64,000 bases of DNA from Nepenthes gracilis (GCA_033239525.1 BSYO01000030.1:5493119-5557118); one strand, 5' to 3'; positions 46,315-59,170 are shown, counted from the stretch's first letter. A program made the numbers and translations. Notes: a model not told the origin generated them from the sequence alone.

Positions 46315-49300
46315 GAAGTGGAATTTGAGAAAGTCGTAAGGAGATGTACTTTGGGTCATTTTGAATAAATAATTTGCTAAATATTTATATATAATAAGTA
46401 CTGTCTTTAATTGATAATAAAAAATTTAAATTGTAGAGACTTGGGTTTAGATTAGAAGGTCAAGTTGTAGAGGTTTTGGATTTGGATTGGAAAGATGATT
46501 ATCTAATTTGATGAGTCATGCAAATGACATAATATATGATTTGATATAGCAGTTGAATTAGAATTTTATTTGATTTTAGCAGATATGTGGATATTTTATT
46601 GGATTTTGCGATTGTGGAAGAGTAGCGGCCTTGGATTATGTTGGTCCGAAATCTCGTGGAGTAGAAGGAGATTTTGGTCGATAGAGAGGTAGGTGATTTA
46701 ATTGGCCGGTCCGAAATCTTGCGGAGTAGAAGGAGATTTTACCGATAGAAAGGTTAGTAGTGGTTTGGGGATAATGAGAGCAAGAGTAAAAGTATTTATG
46801 CAAGATTGTGATGGTTTGAGACCCAAGTGGGTCGATATGTGATAATGATGGTTGAGTAGATGCAGATGAACCGATGGCAATGCCTTATCTTGGGTTGGGA
46901 GAATGAGGAGATTTCTTTGAATATCTCTTTGGAGAAATCTAATTAAATTGGAATGATACAAAGAAGATTGGCGTGGTTCTGTGCAAGGATGTGATGTTTG
47001 TGCAAAGCGAGAAGTAATCGTTGTATTTGATTGATCAATAAAGGCTCGTCAAGATTGGATGCTGCAGATAAAGATGAAGATGCTCAAGTCAAGTTAACTT
47101 GTTTCTCTTTGTAAGAGAAGTTGTGTAGTTTTGATGGATAACCTCTGCCAGAAGATAGGATAATAATGTGCAAGTCTGATTTTGTTAGCAACGAAGATGC
47201 TAATCATGTAAAAGTTTGAAGTTATGGCTTCGTTAAGAGAAAGACTCAAGGATTGCCCACTTTCACTCATTGTTGTGATCGGATGGATGGTCGCCTCCGC
47301 AATTTATTCGTCATTGAAAAATTAATGGACAAAGAGCTCAAGATTCGGCTTCTAAAATGATGCGTAGGAAGATGTTGAAGAATCTGAAGGATTTTATTGC
47401 AGCATGTAAGTAGCGGAGGATGATGTACAATTTATGAAGTCATCTTGATTTCCGTCCCGTATGATTGCGGATGAGGCTTGAGAGCCCAGAAATTTTGGTA
47501 TGGACTTTAAGATTCAATTTGAAAGAAGTCGGTATCGTTCCGACTCTTGACTCATGGCGAAGAGCTGGACCAGACGTTGTTGATCGAGTAGGAGTAGTTT
47601 CGGGAGAAGCGTATCCCGAAGAAATCAAAGTATTAGAGTCAGAGTTCGAAGGATGGATTTGTTTATCTACTAAAAGACAAGCTAAAGAAAAGTTAGATGA
47701 AGCAAAGTCTTTCCCCCAAAGTTCAAGTTTATAAGGTCAGTCTGTAAGTTTAGCAGAAAGATGTGTACAAAACGAGTATGCTTCGTCAGAATGGAAGTCT
47801 GCTTTAAATTGCAGTCAGATATACCATTTGTCAAAAAATCGTTTGAATCCCAAGCATCTGGATTACAGACCTTCGGATAGGAGTTAGACGATTCTAGACG
47901 ATTTCAAATTGAGCAATTGCAGTTGCAGCTCATGAAGTTAGAGTCGGATCCTTTGTTATGGAAGACTGTTTTGATAAGATGGTTCCATTCTGCATCTTAG
48001 GATACGAGTCCTCGGAGTTTCAACGATGGTTCAATAAGAAGGCTTAAAGGTAGATTTTCGACGTTATAAGCGAGTAATCTGTTAAGAGATGGGTGCTGAG
48101 TTAATCTGGCATATATGGTCACACTCGGGAGTTATTATGTAACCATTGAAGACATTTTGGTTATCTACAAGTTTGAAGATATTTTTCTAATGATTTAACT
48201 GGATTACTCCTGGATCAAGAGATCAAATTTATTTTCAATGTTGTGCTTGGATTTGCATCTATTCAAAGGCTCCGTATGAGGTAGTCTTGTTTGAATTGAA
48301 GACATTGAGATAGAAAATACAGAATCTGTTTGAGAAGGGTTTTATTCAGCCAAGTATCTTGGTGTAAAGTACTTCAATATTCTCTGGTGAATAAAATTGG
48401 ATTGATAGATCTATACTTAGATTATTTGAAGAATTGCATATATATCAGCTCTTAAGGATTGAAGATTTGTTTGATCTATTCCGTGAAGTTTGGGTTTTCT
48501 CTAAGATTGGGTAGTATTCGAGGTATTATTGGTTGACAATTAAGTGGGATGATGTGCATAGGACAGCTCTCAGGTCAAGGTGTAACCATTATGAAATCTT
48601 GATGTTACTTTGGATTATTGAATATTTTAGTATTTATTTTATGGATATTATTGATTGGATTTTTGATCGTTGTTGGATTAGTTGTGATGTTTTTATTTGT
48701 GATGATTTTATCAATCTTGATTTTATTTCGAGTCTGCCTCAAGCAACAAAGAATTTGGTGGCTATTTGGATGAGGATGAGCTAGTTGATAATGGTTTAGA
48801 TGATGAAGATGGTTTTTTGTTTGCTGAAATTTGAGGTAAATGATGGATAAGCAAATGAAGTTAGCGTATCGCTTGTCTATTAGGACATCATTTTTGAGAT
48901 TGGTCATTGGCATATTTTCTAGATGAGAAGATTGAAAAGTATTCCTACTTTAAGGCTTTTGATTATAATCTAAGGCTGAAAATTGATCAGAGTGGCGGAA
49001 TGGAAGCGTGTAGACTCGTGACTATCGGTTATAAGATTTAATTGAAAGGTTGAAGTAAGAGATCAGTTTTGTAAACTAATTGGAAGTTCGAGAAGATTGG
49101 CCAGATTTTTCTGGAAGCATCTTGAAGAGAAGATTTTTTAAATTTTGGAGTCAAGGGTAGTTTGAAGTAGTGGTTATTGAGACATCCGAAGTTTTCAACA
49201 AATTAGAGAAGTGGCCTTCAGATTGGCCTTTCTTCTAAATTTGATGGATAGATATAATATGTTTTATATGAATGATCCTTTGCATGTGATTGGATCGAAG

Positions 49301-49630
49301 TCGATATTGATCGATGAGAAGTGTTTTAGGTTAAGGCTGTGGTTTTGATTTTTGGGATAGAAATGATTTGGAGCAGATGAATACGATAATTTCATTGGCT
49401 GTTATACTTTTGAGGAATCTTCTAATTGAAGAAGCGTTAAGAGATTTCAAGAACGAGTTTGGGAAAATATCCCTATTTGTTGAGGATCAAATTTGGAAGA
49501 ATCCTTTGATCGAGAAGTGTATTGAAAAGTGTGAAGATCAAAAGTCAAATGAATATTCTCATTGTTAGATAATTGAAATTAATATTGAGATGCATAAATT
49601 TTGATGACGAAATTTTTAAGGATGGGAGAA
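46315..49630 (+). pseudogene. Decayed body of the Del/Tekay-like element with RT remnant
   Basis: At about 48,190-48,480, in shifting frames, the plus strand reads LTGLLLDQEIKF, FASIQ/KAPYE, LFEKGFIQPSI, and a LRIEDLFDLF-type segment, the opening of gypsy RT. The end of the body reads NFDDEIFKDGRM just before the right LTR, like integrase ends in this group. Gag, RNase H and most integrase could not be picked out. The body is shortened and the element non-functional. Confidence 0.65.
49614..49630 (+). promoter_or_regulatory. Polypurine tract of the Del/Tekay-like element
   Basis: TTTAAGGATGGGAGAA lies directly against the right LTR start TGTGATATCCC at 49,631. It is the expected plus-strand primer and fixes the orientation. 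Confidence 0.75.
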
Positions 49631-49830
49631 TGTGATATCCCAGATTTTTATTTGGATTAATTTAATATTTATTATAATTTTGAGTAATTTAGATATGATA
49701 AAAATTAATTAAATATTATAAAATTTAAAATAATATTTGGATCTGTTGTGTTGGCGGTCGAGGTGGGCCCATATTATTGCCCGGGTATTGATTCGGAATT
49801 TGAAATAAAAGAAAAATAAAAGAATAGAAA

Positions 49831-49880
<50 letters not shown>

Positions 49881-52193
49881 GGAAAAAAGAGAAAAAAAAA
49901 TAGGATAAGGAGGAGGGTTTTGGGGAGAGAGAAAGAAAAGGGGGAGAACAGAGGAGAGAGAGGGAGGCCGGTGCGGCCGTTGCAGCTACCATCACCGGAG
50001 GTCTCAACGTCGGGAATGGAAGCCAACAAAGCCCTCTCCATGATGCTACCCTGTGTATTGTGCTCCGGTGTTTGTTGACGAAGAAATTGATAGCCAAAAC
50101 GAAATGGCCATCGTCCGTTTGCCATCGTTACCAGAGAGAATCAGTGAAATCGAGGCAAGTTAGTTGTTCCCTTCTCCTTATGGATGTTAATTTTGGGATT
50201 GCATGCATCGATTTTGTATAAATCAGCTGAAATTTGATGGATTTTGGTGTTAGAGCTATGGTGGAAAGGGGGAGAGTTTCATTGCTGTTGCTGCCACCAC
50301 CAATGTGTCGTGCTGTCACGAGGATGCTGCCGCCTCTATTGTCTGCCGTCACCCATGCCAGAGCCGTCGTCGGTAAAGGCGACAGGGAGAGACAGAGTGG
50401 CAGAGAAGGGCACGATGGGAGAGAGGAAGGGCTGCGGGTCAGCAGGAGAGAGAAGTGTCGTTCGAGCACTTCGAGACATCGTTTCTTCAGATTTGCAAAG
50501 TATGAAATCCAGACAAGTATATGTAAAATCCTTCTTTGGTCTAATTTAGCATCTGATTTATTTTGGATGCTATTTAAAATTTTTACTAACATGTATGTAT
50601 TTTTATGCACTTAATGTATTTATTTAGGACATATATGTGTAGTTCATTGGATGATTTAGGAGTTTTTAGATTGGATTTTATGATTTTTAGAGGGTTTAAT
50701 ATTTTTTTAGAAGCCCAAATAATTTATAAAATGCTGTATATTTTTATATCAATAAATTTGTATGAAAATAAATATAAAATTTTGTATAAGCCGTGCAGTT
50801 ATATGCATGTATCGGATTGTGGTCACTATATTTAGATTTAAAAATTGGACACTTTGGCCAACTCCTAATGGGAAGATATTATTATTTGAAAATCGTTTTC
50901 CACCGATAGGAAACATTTGGAGTAGTGACCATTCCCATTTAGATAATTTAACTTGACCTTAAAATATATTCGGACATTCTAATATATCTGATAAGTTTAA
51001 GGATTGTACCCAAAATTACGGGTGGCAAATAATAGTAAGTAACCTTATCCATGGGTATAGAGTACATGGATGACCATACATGCTGGCCTTATTTGCATTT
51101 GATTTAACTTAAAGTTACCGAAATTATGTATAACCCATTTTCAAACTAGTTTTTAAATAATCAGAACCTAAATTTGGGGTATAAATTGTATTTCTATATT
51201 GATTTATATTGAATTTTGATTTGGACCTGGATTTTGGACTTGAATTTGATATTCGCCGATTTTGCCTTCAGTTGGGCATTGGTATGTCTCGTACAACGAT
51301 TTTGATTATATATTTTGATTCGAACCTTTAGAATATCTGTCGCGATATTGCTTCGGCTTCTGCACGTTATTTGATCATCTATCTATCAGATTCTACCCAA
51401 ATTTACAAGTTGACCAGGACTTAGATTTGGACTTGGATTTAGACTCGGATTGGACATCGGCTTTGGAATTGGTCCGGATCACCTCTATTTTGTTTATATA
51501 TATACGTTCTGTTGAGGACTGTTTTTGAAATTTAGACATTTGCTTTGGATTTGGATATTTGTTTTGAGTATGAGACTACTATTGGATTTTAGATTTTGAA
51601 TATTAGATTTTTATTGGATTTTTGCTATTGATGATTTGAATTTATTCTATTATTTGTTTGGATTTTACCCATCTGACCTTTCCTTTGTTTCTTTTGGACT
51701 CTTTCTAATTAAATATGATACTTGATGAGCACTTGGATCACGTTTTCTATTTTGTTCCTTTAAGTAAAAGGTTTGGATGCATTGTAGAAGTATGGACGTG
51801 ATCTGTTAACCATTTATCCGATTTAGTGAGTTTGAGTTTTATTATGGTTTAAATTGATATTTAATATAAATGAATTATGAATTGGCCGGGTATAGGCCTA
51901 TGGTTATATTTCAAAAATAGTTCAGATGTTATATCATATTATATTTGATTATAATTTTGGTTAATTTGTTACCTTCCTTACGATATTTATAGAGCAGGTT
52001 GTATTTATTTTATCCGGATGATTATCCGATGAGATCCTATATGGATTTTCATTTGTCGAGGTCCTGTTTTTTTAGATTGTCACATTTGAATTTTTGGGAC
52101 TTAGCATTATTTGTTGAACTTATTTAGGATTTTAAATTTTATAAATTATAATTAATTATTTTAAATTGACATGTTTGGTTCGGGTTCGTGACA
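49631..52193 (+). repeat. 3' LTR of the Del/Tekay-like element (2,563 bp)
   Basis: This is the direct repeat of 43,774-46,314, with the same order of (AAT)n (49,832-49,878), GA-rich and GC-rich blocks. The (AAT)n tract is longer and purer here. Overlapping ORFs at 50,128-50,614 on both strands are low-complexity by-products. Confidence 0.9.
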
Positions 52194-52711
52194 TGTTGGA
52201 TGTTACACGAGGCCCTTTCTCAGGCCGGTGCCCTTTATTTGTCACTTAAGTAATGAGGGTTTCGTCACTCTGAACTCTCTTTCAGTGTCTTGTGGCCAAG
52301 CTAGCCCTCCAAATTCGATCGGGCCTCATCACTTCAAGCTACTCAGGCTACAAGGTCGCCCGAGTGTCCTACCTTCCAAGTCGGTCATTTTTTTCTCTGG
52401 CTTCTACATCTCGACGCCGAAGTACGGGTGGTGAAGGAGGCCCTAGCCCAAATCGGTGCGCACAAAGGGTCTGAAGCATCTGGGATATGTTATCCACCTG
52501 GTCGGCTAGTGCATGCATGATGGGTGCTAGTCACTCTTCCACATGGCTATCCGCAGAGGGATTGTCACATTGGGGGATGACGTTCTTGGCCAGAGCATTA
52601 GTATGGGTTCTGGTGTTGACCATGTCTTGTTTTGTGTAGATGGTGGTGAGGCTTTTCGTTCGCCCCTCTCATGCATTTGGGCAGTGCGAATGATCCGTCC
52701 TTGATCTGGGT
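52194..52711 (-). pseudogene. Tat gag N-terminus
   Basis: After the Tat 5' LTR the minus strand reads a leader and then ATG at 52,623: MVNTRTHTNALAKNV, HVEE and a stop, then APIMHALADQVDNISQMLQT, close to usual Tat gag starts. It breaks at 52,194 where the Del/Tekay-like element inserted and continues beyond 43,773. Confidence 0.75.
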
Positions 52712-53602
52712 TGTTGATGGGTTAGAGTGCCACCAAGTTTTTGAGTCGAATTGAAACGAGTCTGGTCCATATGCTTCTCAGCCTGAATCCTATACATTAC
52801 AACTCAAAAGTAAGACTTCAGAGGATTGCTGGGACTCACTTCCTGATATATCCTCTAACGCTCAAGTTAGTAATTGTTTACAAAAAATAAAAGCTGCAAG
52901 AATAAAAATATATGAATGATAATGCAAGAAAGGAGTTTTTTGAGTTTAATTCGGAAGCTGCGTTCGACGTGGAGCGATTTTGATGGCGAAGACCGAGATT
53001 GGAGTGGGAATTCTCCGAGGCTCTGTGGACAGAGCGCAATCTCTCAGGAGCTCTTTAGAAGTAGCATTTGAAAGCTGGTATTAGTGTTAATGAAAACATC
53101 GATGTGAGCCTGTCCTTGGAGTTTGTCATAAGGGCTTTTTATAGCCTCTTGGCCAGCTTAGTCTTGCTCGGGCAGCAAGGCTGGCTACTAGCTACTCTAC
53201 GCTAACTTGATGGGTTGGCGTGAGGATTGTGGATGCCGATTTGGACAACTGTGATTAGTCGAAGGGGATTCCTCCCTTCCTTGGGGAGATGTTGCATATG
53301 GAAAATATTTGGATTACCATTACGGAAAATACGTTGAGTTAAAAGTTTCCATTCACGGAGAGTAAATTGGGGGCAGTATTTGGGGTTCTGACTAGTTAAG
53401 ATAGGCAATCTTCAATGTGTAGGAACGGTATTGTGAGTCATTTGGATTGGGCCATAGCCAGCTTGGGCCATAGCCGATTGTCTGAAGTGTTACTCTCAAT
53501 CAATGGAAGCATTGATCAGCCTCTAGGTCAGACGCCTCCTAGGTCGGTGACCAAATCCGTGGATCTTTGCGTCGGGTTGGGCCATTTCTACTGTTCCCAT
53601 CA
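52712..53602 (-). repeat. 5' LTR of the Tat element
   Basis: This is the counterpart of 33,732-34,639. On the minus strand it starts TGATGGGAACAG and ends CCCATCAACA. Confidence 0.88.
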
Positions 53603-54665
53603 GAAATAAAATTTATTATCTAGTGTGACTACATTGATAAATTACATGTTTGATTAAGTGTGAGATTGAGGAGTGATTTGGTTAATAATTTTTGAAATAG
53701 GACTCCTACTTTCTACTTGCCTAGTTTTTTTATTTTTATTTTTTTAGTATAAATTGATTAGAATCCGGCACTAGTGGATGGTCTAGAAACTTCATATTTT
53801 GACGTTATTTTATATGGTCTTGATATATTGGATCTTAATAATCTTGGTATATGAGTTGGCTTGAAATTAAAGATAATGTTTTCATTAGAAGTTTCAATAA
53901 TGTCTGTAAAGTACCTTATGGTAACATCTTTTAGTAGTTGAGTAATATCTATCTGCCATGCATTTGGTAGAGTAATTTTATTTTATTCTAACAATTTTGG
54001 AGTAAAATATGGCTACATGATTAGCTTCTAGTTGGAGTACGATTGTTTCTTTTGGTGGTATTTGGATTAAATATTTTGGATCAAATCGGATTGTTAGTAA
54101 TTTAAATTAAGTTCAATATAATATTAGAAAATCATAGCGGTCTTCTTGTTGAGCAAGTCAAGTGATGCGTATATTTAGGACTAAGGTGTTGAGAATAATA
54201 AGATCTTTAAAATTTACAGAAAAATTTGGTCACAATTAAAATAAATTGGTCCGTTATATAAATTTAATAGTACTATGGCTAAAATATAATCTTTATATTT
54301 TAATACTATTTGGTCTTTAAGGATTAATATGACTGGAGCATTTATTCCTAATTTAATAAGAGGATTAATTACTATTTGGATTAAACCATCGTGTATATAA
54401 ATATAATCTTTTTGTTTAAACTTATTAATTGATAGGGATGATAGTAATCTTATTTTTTTTATATTCATTTTTTATTAATATAGTTTGTTCATGGTCTTTG
54501 ATTGCCAAAGTAATTTTAAAATCAAAAGTATCTATCTTATATTTTTTTTTTTATTTATTGGGTAAGGATTGTCCATCTTGAATAATTTCTATTATTTAGG
54601 ATAATGATAAAGTCTCTTGAATTTTCTATCACGTTAGTATTTAAACTATTGCCTCTAAGTAGTTT
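53603..54665 (-). mobile_element. Endogenous caulimovirid-like movement-protein fragment
   Basis: One frame is open at 54,214-54,468 (84 codons) and contains KIRLLSSLSINKFKQKDYI, APVILILKDQIVLKYKDY and NLYNGPIYFNCDQIF, the 30K/caulimovirid movement-protein core. Downstream in broken frames lies YLIQIPPKETIVLQLEA near 54,080, paralleling the plus-strand copy at 16.7-17.6 kb. The downstream side ends at the Tat LTR. With the capsid region at 31.15-33.7 kb it forms the movement-protein-then-capsid order of one element. It has many stops and is inactive. Confidence 0.75.
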
Positions 54666-55699
54666 TCAAAATCTTGACACCATTTTATGTAAATACATTA
54701 ATTAAATATTAAATAAAACTCAATTTACACAAACCTAATGCACTCGGGAACACCAATTATTTATTTGAACCGCCTAATGACAGGCTGACAAATGGGTTTA
54801 GCAGACTTATCAATGCTTACACTAAGTTAGATGCAAATGGAATACGTGCAATACTCTATGGATGCAAAAATTAAGGAGTTTAAATTTCTTAGCACTTTAG
54901 GCTTCCGTGAGTTCCTTGATTGTGTGTGTTGTTAAAAGTACATCAAATATATATGGTTTTTGATATTATTCTTGTTGAGATTCCTCAAAAATAAAAATAT
55001 GCACACAATTAAAGCAGTAGAAATGAAGCTCTAAATTCTTTATTAATCATCAGTTACTAAATATCGTAATAGTATAAAGAATAAAATATGTAACCAAACA
55101 TACACAAGTTATATGATAATATTTAATATAAAAAATTTTTCTTTACCAAGGGATAAATAATATGTTTAGACTTAGAGCTTATAGGTACTATACTTAATGA
55201 TATATTTTCCTTTGGATTATAAATAATATGTATATATATCATCACAAATTGCCTTATATATACTAAGAGAAAGCATAGTTATTGAATCAATTATTCTTGA
55301 AAAAACTATTCTTCTTTGAGTTGCCTTATTATTATATTGTTGATTACGAGTTTGTAGAAAAGATTTTGGCCAACCTAACCCAAATAAGAAAGGAAGAGGG
55401 GTGATCTATGAAGCGTAGAATGATATTAGTAAGTGCCTAAGCTAGTAACAATTTAGATGAAAAGGCGGGTTGGATCCGATTTCACTACATTTGTGTTCTG
55501 TCCTACCTCATGCAAACATTGATTCACTCTTAAAGAGTGGTTTCCTTACTAATTGTTGTCATTATTTTTACTGTTTTTCATAAGTAATTAGTTGTATAAG
55601 AAAAAAAAAGATATATACATAATCAAATATCTAATTCTAAGTCATGGTTATACCTCAGACTTTAAATTAGAACTAAGCATACTAGGACATTTTTCGAGC
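54666..55699. other. AT-rich stretch with nothing recognised
   Basis: No coding similarity, repeat or LTR terminus was recognised between the movement-protein fragment and the LINE. Only chance short ORFs are present. Confidence 0.4.
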
Positions 55700-58600
55700 A
55701 TCAAAATTAATAACCTTGAACAACAAAGGCCCAAACAAATTTGTCTAGTACATGCCAAAAGTTCCATCTTTTCACGAAAGATTTAGTAAAAGTGTCATTG
55801 CCAAAAGCAGCCATCACTAATTTGTCCCTAACCTTCACACATGTCAAGCTCACCAATTGTATCTTGGTCATTAGTGGTGAGGCATTGAATGTTCTTTAGT
55901 TTCATTCTAGATAAATGAAATACACCAAAGCTGCCAATGTTAACCAATGAGAGTAGACTTTTATATTCTTACCACACCATTTGAGAGCTTACCCAATTGA
56001 TATTCCTTACCCACTCATTGTATGGCCAACTAACCTCACCATCTCTGAGCTCCATAGGAATAGGGGTATCACAAGAAAATATAATTATGACTTTCTATAG
56101 CATTGTTGCAAAATACACACACATTCGATTGGTTGATAAAGTTTCCAATGCAAGCTAATTTGCTTAACTTCCTATAGATAGTCAACCAAAGTATAAAAGC
56201 ATGTGCTAGGATTTGAGTAGGACCTCACACTAGTTTGCCCTATACCACTCAATCTTTCATGTCTTGGAAGACCTTTAATGTAGTTTTGACCATTAATGAA
56301 CCATTGTACTTGCATGTTGAAACGATCTCATCTCTTTGTAACTAATTTGGTGTATAAGTTGGCATATCCGTGATGATACTAGCTACCTCTACATCAAACT
56401 CATTCGGCCACTTCCATTACCCATTGAAAATGATTTCCTTAACTTTTGCATCCCTTGGTGGCCCAATAATCATTATTAATCTCTCTAAAAATCAGCCACT
56501 AAATGGACTTAAAAGATGCCAATTATCCATCAAAGAAATTTTTCGACACCATCTCCAATGTGGAATAGAGTCATGGTTTGAATAATCAAACAGAGCTTTA
56601 TAATCTTCTTCCAACTCTATGTTGTAGCTTCCTAAACTTTAATTGTTCAAATATAATGATCATTGATTCTAAAATTGTGGATCCATGAGGACGGAACCGA
56701 AAAAATATCCTTAGTGATGACTCTCCAAAGAAGCCGAGCTATTAGTGTCTCATTTGAAGTATAAAATTTTCTAATACCCAATCCCCCTCATTCCTTTAGG
56801 AAGTTATGCTTTCAATGGTGCCATGCCAAAAGAATTGCCAAATGTAATTCTCAATATTCTTCAACACAGCTTTCAAAAAAAATGAAAATTGATGCCAAAT
56901 ATACATGGAGTGTAGTGAGAATGGAAGAGATAAGTTATAGGCGTCCACCAAAGGATAACTTTCTATTCGTTCAAGAGGACACACACTTTGTCACCTTATG
57001 CATGAGTAGTTTGCAATCTCTCATCAAGAGTCTTATAGTGATAAGAGAGACACTTAAATATCAAATTGGAAGAGTCTCGTAGTTATAAGAGGGACACTTA
57101 AATATCTAATCGAAAGCTTTCCACTTTGATGTTCCATAATATTTATAATTTCCTTTACATTGACTTCATTACTTATGTAAATAAATATTTTACTCTTATC
57201 TTAATAAGCTGATAGCCCCAAAAGAAGCTAGAATTCCTCTAAGTAGCCACATAGTAGTCTTATTAAGTTGACTTCAACTTTGGAAAAAAGAAATAGATTA
57301 TCCGCAAAGGCAAGCATCACAGTTTAAGTACGATCAAATTTTTAACGGCAATGAAAATTGTTATTTTGGGGTGTCTTCATTTTGATGATACCATTAAAAA
57401 CCTTTTGCTCTTTTGAAGAACCTAACTAATTCCCATTAATGTTGATCAAGAATGAGGTTGTGGTAATGCATATGCTTTTATAAGGTCCACATTTATAGCA
57501 TATCTTGGCACGTCTTTTTTGGTATGGTACCTATAGAGCCTTCCTTGAGCAAGCAATATATTATCTTCAATTTGTCTTCCTATCATAAAGGCAGTTTAAC
57601 AATCATTAATAAGAAAGATGTGGGTAGGTCTAATTCGGTTAGCAATTATTTTAGATATAATCTTATAAATTACAATGTAATACAAATAGGCCTAAAATTT
57701 TTCACCTTAGATGGAGAAATCACCTTAGTAGGAGGTTAATGATGGTTATGTTGCCTTGCTTGAGAAACTTTTCATGAGTAGAAATCCCGAGCCGCTTTAA
57801 TAATAAGTGGACCCACCGTATTCCATGATTCCTTGAAAAACTTAAAAGAGAAATCATCAAGATTGGGTGCTTTAAAATCCCCAATGGAGAACAAGCTCTT
57901 TCTGATTTCCTTTTTACTAACCCGGACACAAAGAGATGGTTCGTAAAATGAAAGGAAAAAGCCTTTCCCTGTTGATGGGGGGATTTGCATGATTAGTAAC
58001 TAGGAGTCTTTTGAAGTGGTTGATAATCAAATTATGCACTTTCTCCTTGCTACTTGTCAATGTACTATCCTCTTTAATAAGGGAAAAAAAATAGTTACAA
58101 TTGCAATTACTAGCCACTGTTTGGAAGAAAAATTTTATACATTGATCTCATTTTTTAAGTCATTTGACCTTAATCTTTTGATGAAAGAAGTCAAGTTCAA
58201 CCATGGCTTGGACATACTCATATTTCCTTTATCATTCCTCTATTACAAGCCCAACTTGATTCGGGTGGTGGCTACTTATAACTTGGCAATCCTCCGTTGC
58301 CTTCCTCATTCCATAAACCTCTTTGGAGGTGTTCCTAGTACTATAATTCAGTTGTTTGAGCTCCATTATGGTGATCCTCATATTAGATATGAGCCGGTAC
58401 ATAGGGACACTTTCTACACCCATATTTCTAGGCCTCACTCACCACCTAGGAAAATTATGAGTTCTTAATGAGGAAATTGTTGAATTGCTACATCCCCTTC
58501 CGATGTTTGGGCGTAGCTTCCAAAAGAAGTAAACATGTTAAATGATCTGAGATTTTAGTTGGTGTAAAAGAAACTCTATGTATTAAAACCAATTAACCAT

Positions 58601-59170
58601 GTCCCATTTACAATAACACAATCTAGTTTTTTGTATATATAAACTGTTGTATTACTCTTTTTTTTTTTTAGATAAGTATTACGGTTGCATCACGACTATT
58701 ATTTCATGAGTAAAAAATTCAGTTATAACATAGATCTTGTAGATCACAATCGATGATGCCTTTGTCAAACTCCACGGAGCTTTTTGTATTATTATTACTC
58801 CTAAAATTTCAAAAAAGTAGTCTAATTGCATTATAGTTACTCGAGACAACCCAAATGTGTTTTGTACCTTACTTAATTTTTTGTATAGGCTATCCTAAAG
58901 AAATCTTTGTTCAATTTCTGAATCTAACCCATAAATAAAAGAAATAAAAAAAAGGCTTTCTATTCACTTTGTTTTAGGCTTTGCAATGAATATTTTGGTC
59001 TTCCTTTAAAAGGTTTTCAACCTTCATACTTTCATGATCCCACATTGGCTAAATTTGGCCTTGAGAAGACGTAGAATAGTTCATAACCTAAGTCCAACTT
59101 GGCATCAAATTCCTCACAATTCTCTTAGCAATTTTCAACAGTTTGATAAGTTTATATATTTTTATTTATT
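55700..59170 (-). mobile_element. Second L1-type LINE of the same family, 5'-truncated
   Basis: The minus strand carries endonuclease text (WDHESMKVENLLKEDQNIHC near 59,020; IYKKLDCVIVNGTW near 58,620), the linker SNCNCNYFFSLIKEDSTL near 58,100, RT opening KSLFSIGDFKAPNLDDFSF near 57,870 and SPSKVKNFRPI near 57,690. RT continues with decayed text to a zinc-finger-like CVFCNNA segment near 56,110. ORF1 is absent, so the 5' end is truncated within or just before the endonuclease, as is common for LINEs. Wording is very close to the LINE at 17.6-26.9 kb. Stops are frequent. Confidence 0.82.

Larger units (their letters stand above)
43774..52193 (+). mobile_element. Del/Tekay-like Ty3/gypsy retrotransposon nested in Tat gag
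   Basis: Two 2.5-kb direct repeats, each beginning TGTGATATCCC and ending TTCGTGACA or TTTGTGACA, surround a 3.3-kb body. A purine-rich AAGGATGGGAGAA immediately precedes the right LTR, giving plus orientation. The body keeps only a recognisable RT start and decayed pol text, about half the expected length. Flanking sequences GACAG and TGTTG do not form a target duplication. Very long LTRs plus chromovirus-type RT wording suggest the Del/Tekay clade. Confidence 0.85.
33732..53602 (-). mobile_element. Tat-lineage Ty3/gypsy retrotransposon with nested Del/Tekay-like element
   Basis: Homologous LTRs (908 and 891 bp, TG...CA) bound gag, protease/RT, RNase H and integrase on the minus strand plus an additional gene on the opposite strand in the 3' region, the architecture of the Tat clade. 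Subtracting the nested element (43,774-52,193) leaves about 11.5 kb, normal for this clade. Flanking 5-mers CAAGT and GAAAT do not match. The coding regions are heavily mutated and inactive. Both flanks are caulimovirid-like sequence on the same strand, so it probably inserted into that element. Confidence 0.85.

Noticed and set aside
48533..48913. Opposite-strand ORFs of 83 and 102 codons in the Del/Tekay body
   Set aside because: Composition is AT-driven (His/Asn/Ile-rich) and neither matches a gypsy domain or known gene.
50128..50614. Overlapping ORFs of 126-160 codons on both strands
   Set aside because: They lie inside the Del/Tekay LTR, and the other LTR copy breaks the same frames.
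33732..53602. Direct repeats at both ends as a segmental duplication
   Set aside because: TG...CA termini, gag-pol order between them and LTR-sized length fit a retrotransposon better.
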